From contig DUCA01000194.1 in the NCBI GenBank assembly GCA_012960055.1, forward strand, positions 541 to 6,611: 6,071 bases of DNA, given 5' to 3'. Of this stretch, positions 5,835 to 6,071 are shown piece by piece. Numbering within the stretch: the first letter of the stretch is position 1; each line of letters starts with the position of its first letter. Source of the DNA: Cycloclasticus sp. (GTDB taxonomy: Bacteria > Pseudomonadota > Gammaproteobacteria > Methylococcales > Cycloclasticaceae). The position numbers and the translations under genes were made by a program. The notes below the pieces were generated by a model. The model was not told the DNA's origin, searched no databases, and worked only from the letters and a program-made list of their open reading frames with translations.

Positions 5835-5840
5835 TTTATA
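5835..5840 (-). promoter_or_regulatory. -10 box of the 6S RNA promoter
   Basis: TATAAA on the minus strand ends 6-7 nt before the expected 6S RNA start near 5828. No good -35 hexamer stands 16-18 nt upstream, where the sequence is AT-rich. The region from 5841 back to the zapA stop has no terminator hairpin, so read-through from zapA is also possible. Confidence 0.5.
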
Positions 5841-5912
5841 CCTAAGCGCAAAAATAAACAGCTAATTAATGTGACTTAAAAGAATATAAGTTGAGGATTT
5901 TGGTATATAAGG

Positions 5913-6071
5913 TTATTTGCCGTAGGCGTTAATCGCGAAATCCAGCTTGTTTTGTAGCGCGTTAATTTTTTCATTAATATCCAGCGACATGCCTGTTTTT
6001 TTTTGCCCTTCGCTGAGTAAGTCGTGGGTGATATTAAGCCCCGCCATAACCGCAATGCGGTCTGAACCAAC
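5913..6071 (-). CDS. zapA: Cell division protein ZapA (C-terminal half; start outside window)
   Basis: ZapA binds FtsZ and cross-links its filaments at the Z ring. The 52 residues present read, from the window edge, VGSDRIAVMAGLNITHDLL and then QKKTGMSLDINEKINALQNK, ending FAINAYGK. The RIAVMAGLNI-HDLL segment matches the conserved dimer/tetramer helix of the family. The hydrophobic spacing in the last 25 residues (Leu, Ile, Ile, Leu, Leu) suits the C-terminal coiled coil. ZapA proteins are usually about 100 residues, so roughly half is missing. The frame must be read with its stop at 5913-5915; a longer open frame at 5876-6070 is offset and encodes nothing recognisable. The codons for Gln-Lys-Lys-Thr contain a run of nine A residues (minus strand; T-run at 5996-6004). 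The gene lies 85 bp upstream of 6S RNA in the same direction. Confidence 0.88.
   Translation of the reverse strand, partial: VGSDRIAVMAGLNITHDLLSEGQKKTGMSLDINEKINALQNKLDFAINAYGK

Noticed and set aside
5876..6070. 64-codon minus-strand open frame overlapping zapA
   Set aside because: It is offset by one frame from the clear ZapA C-terminal sequence and its translation resembles no family.

Overview
The window looks like ordinary chromosome of a moderately AT-rich gammaproteobacterium. The evidence is the rplM-rpsI pair followed by an intrinsic terminator and, at the other end on the minus strand, the conserved gammaproteobacterial order zapA - 6S RNA - fau (5-formyltetrahydrofolate cyclo-ligase), here continuing into rpiA. 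No genus can be fixed from this sequence. No phage, insertion sequence, CRISPR array or tRNA gene was seen.

Layout. Plus strand, 1-1633: the rplM gene (its first dozen or so codons lie outside the window), rpsI, a strong terminator, then a separate one-gene unit for a five-helix membrane protein that matches the membrane domain of PuuD-type urate hydroxylases but has no cytochrome c domain, closed by a very symmetrical terminator. Positions 1634-2187 hold no intact gene; 1841-2134 reads as a small, frame-broken coding remnant. Minus strand, 2188-3891: a complete SulP-family anion transporter with a C-terminal STAS domain. Positions 3892-4277 have no protein gene but carry the most interesting signal. 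Minus strand, 4278-6071: rpiA, fau, 6S RNA (ssrS) and the C-terminal half of zapA.

The best candidate for something undescribed is a free-standing plus-strand transcription unit at about 4119-4252. It has a sigma70-type promoter whose -35 box lies inside a perfect 8-bp inverted repeat (a likely operator). A leader hairpin follows, then seven uninterrupted A-R-N triplets (the motif bound by the distal face of Hfq), then a textbook intrinsic terminator. This has the architecture of an Hfq-binding small RNA of about 93 nt, possibly class II or a sponge. It has no canonical start codon at a useful distance from its SD-like purine tract. The call is an inference from sequence architecture only.

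Functional links are loose. rplM and rpsI supply ribosomal proteins. 6S RNA regulates sigma70 RNA polymerase and is directly followed by fau, whose ATG lies 9 nt past the predicted end of the 6S closing stem, so fau expression probably depends on read-through or processing of the 6S transcript. rpiA lies 89 bp beyond fau with no clear terminator between them and may share that transcript.
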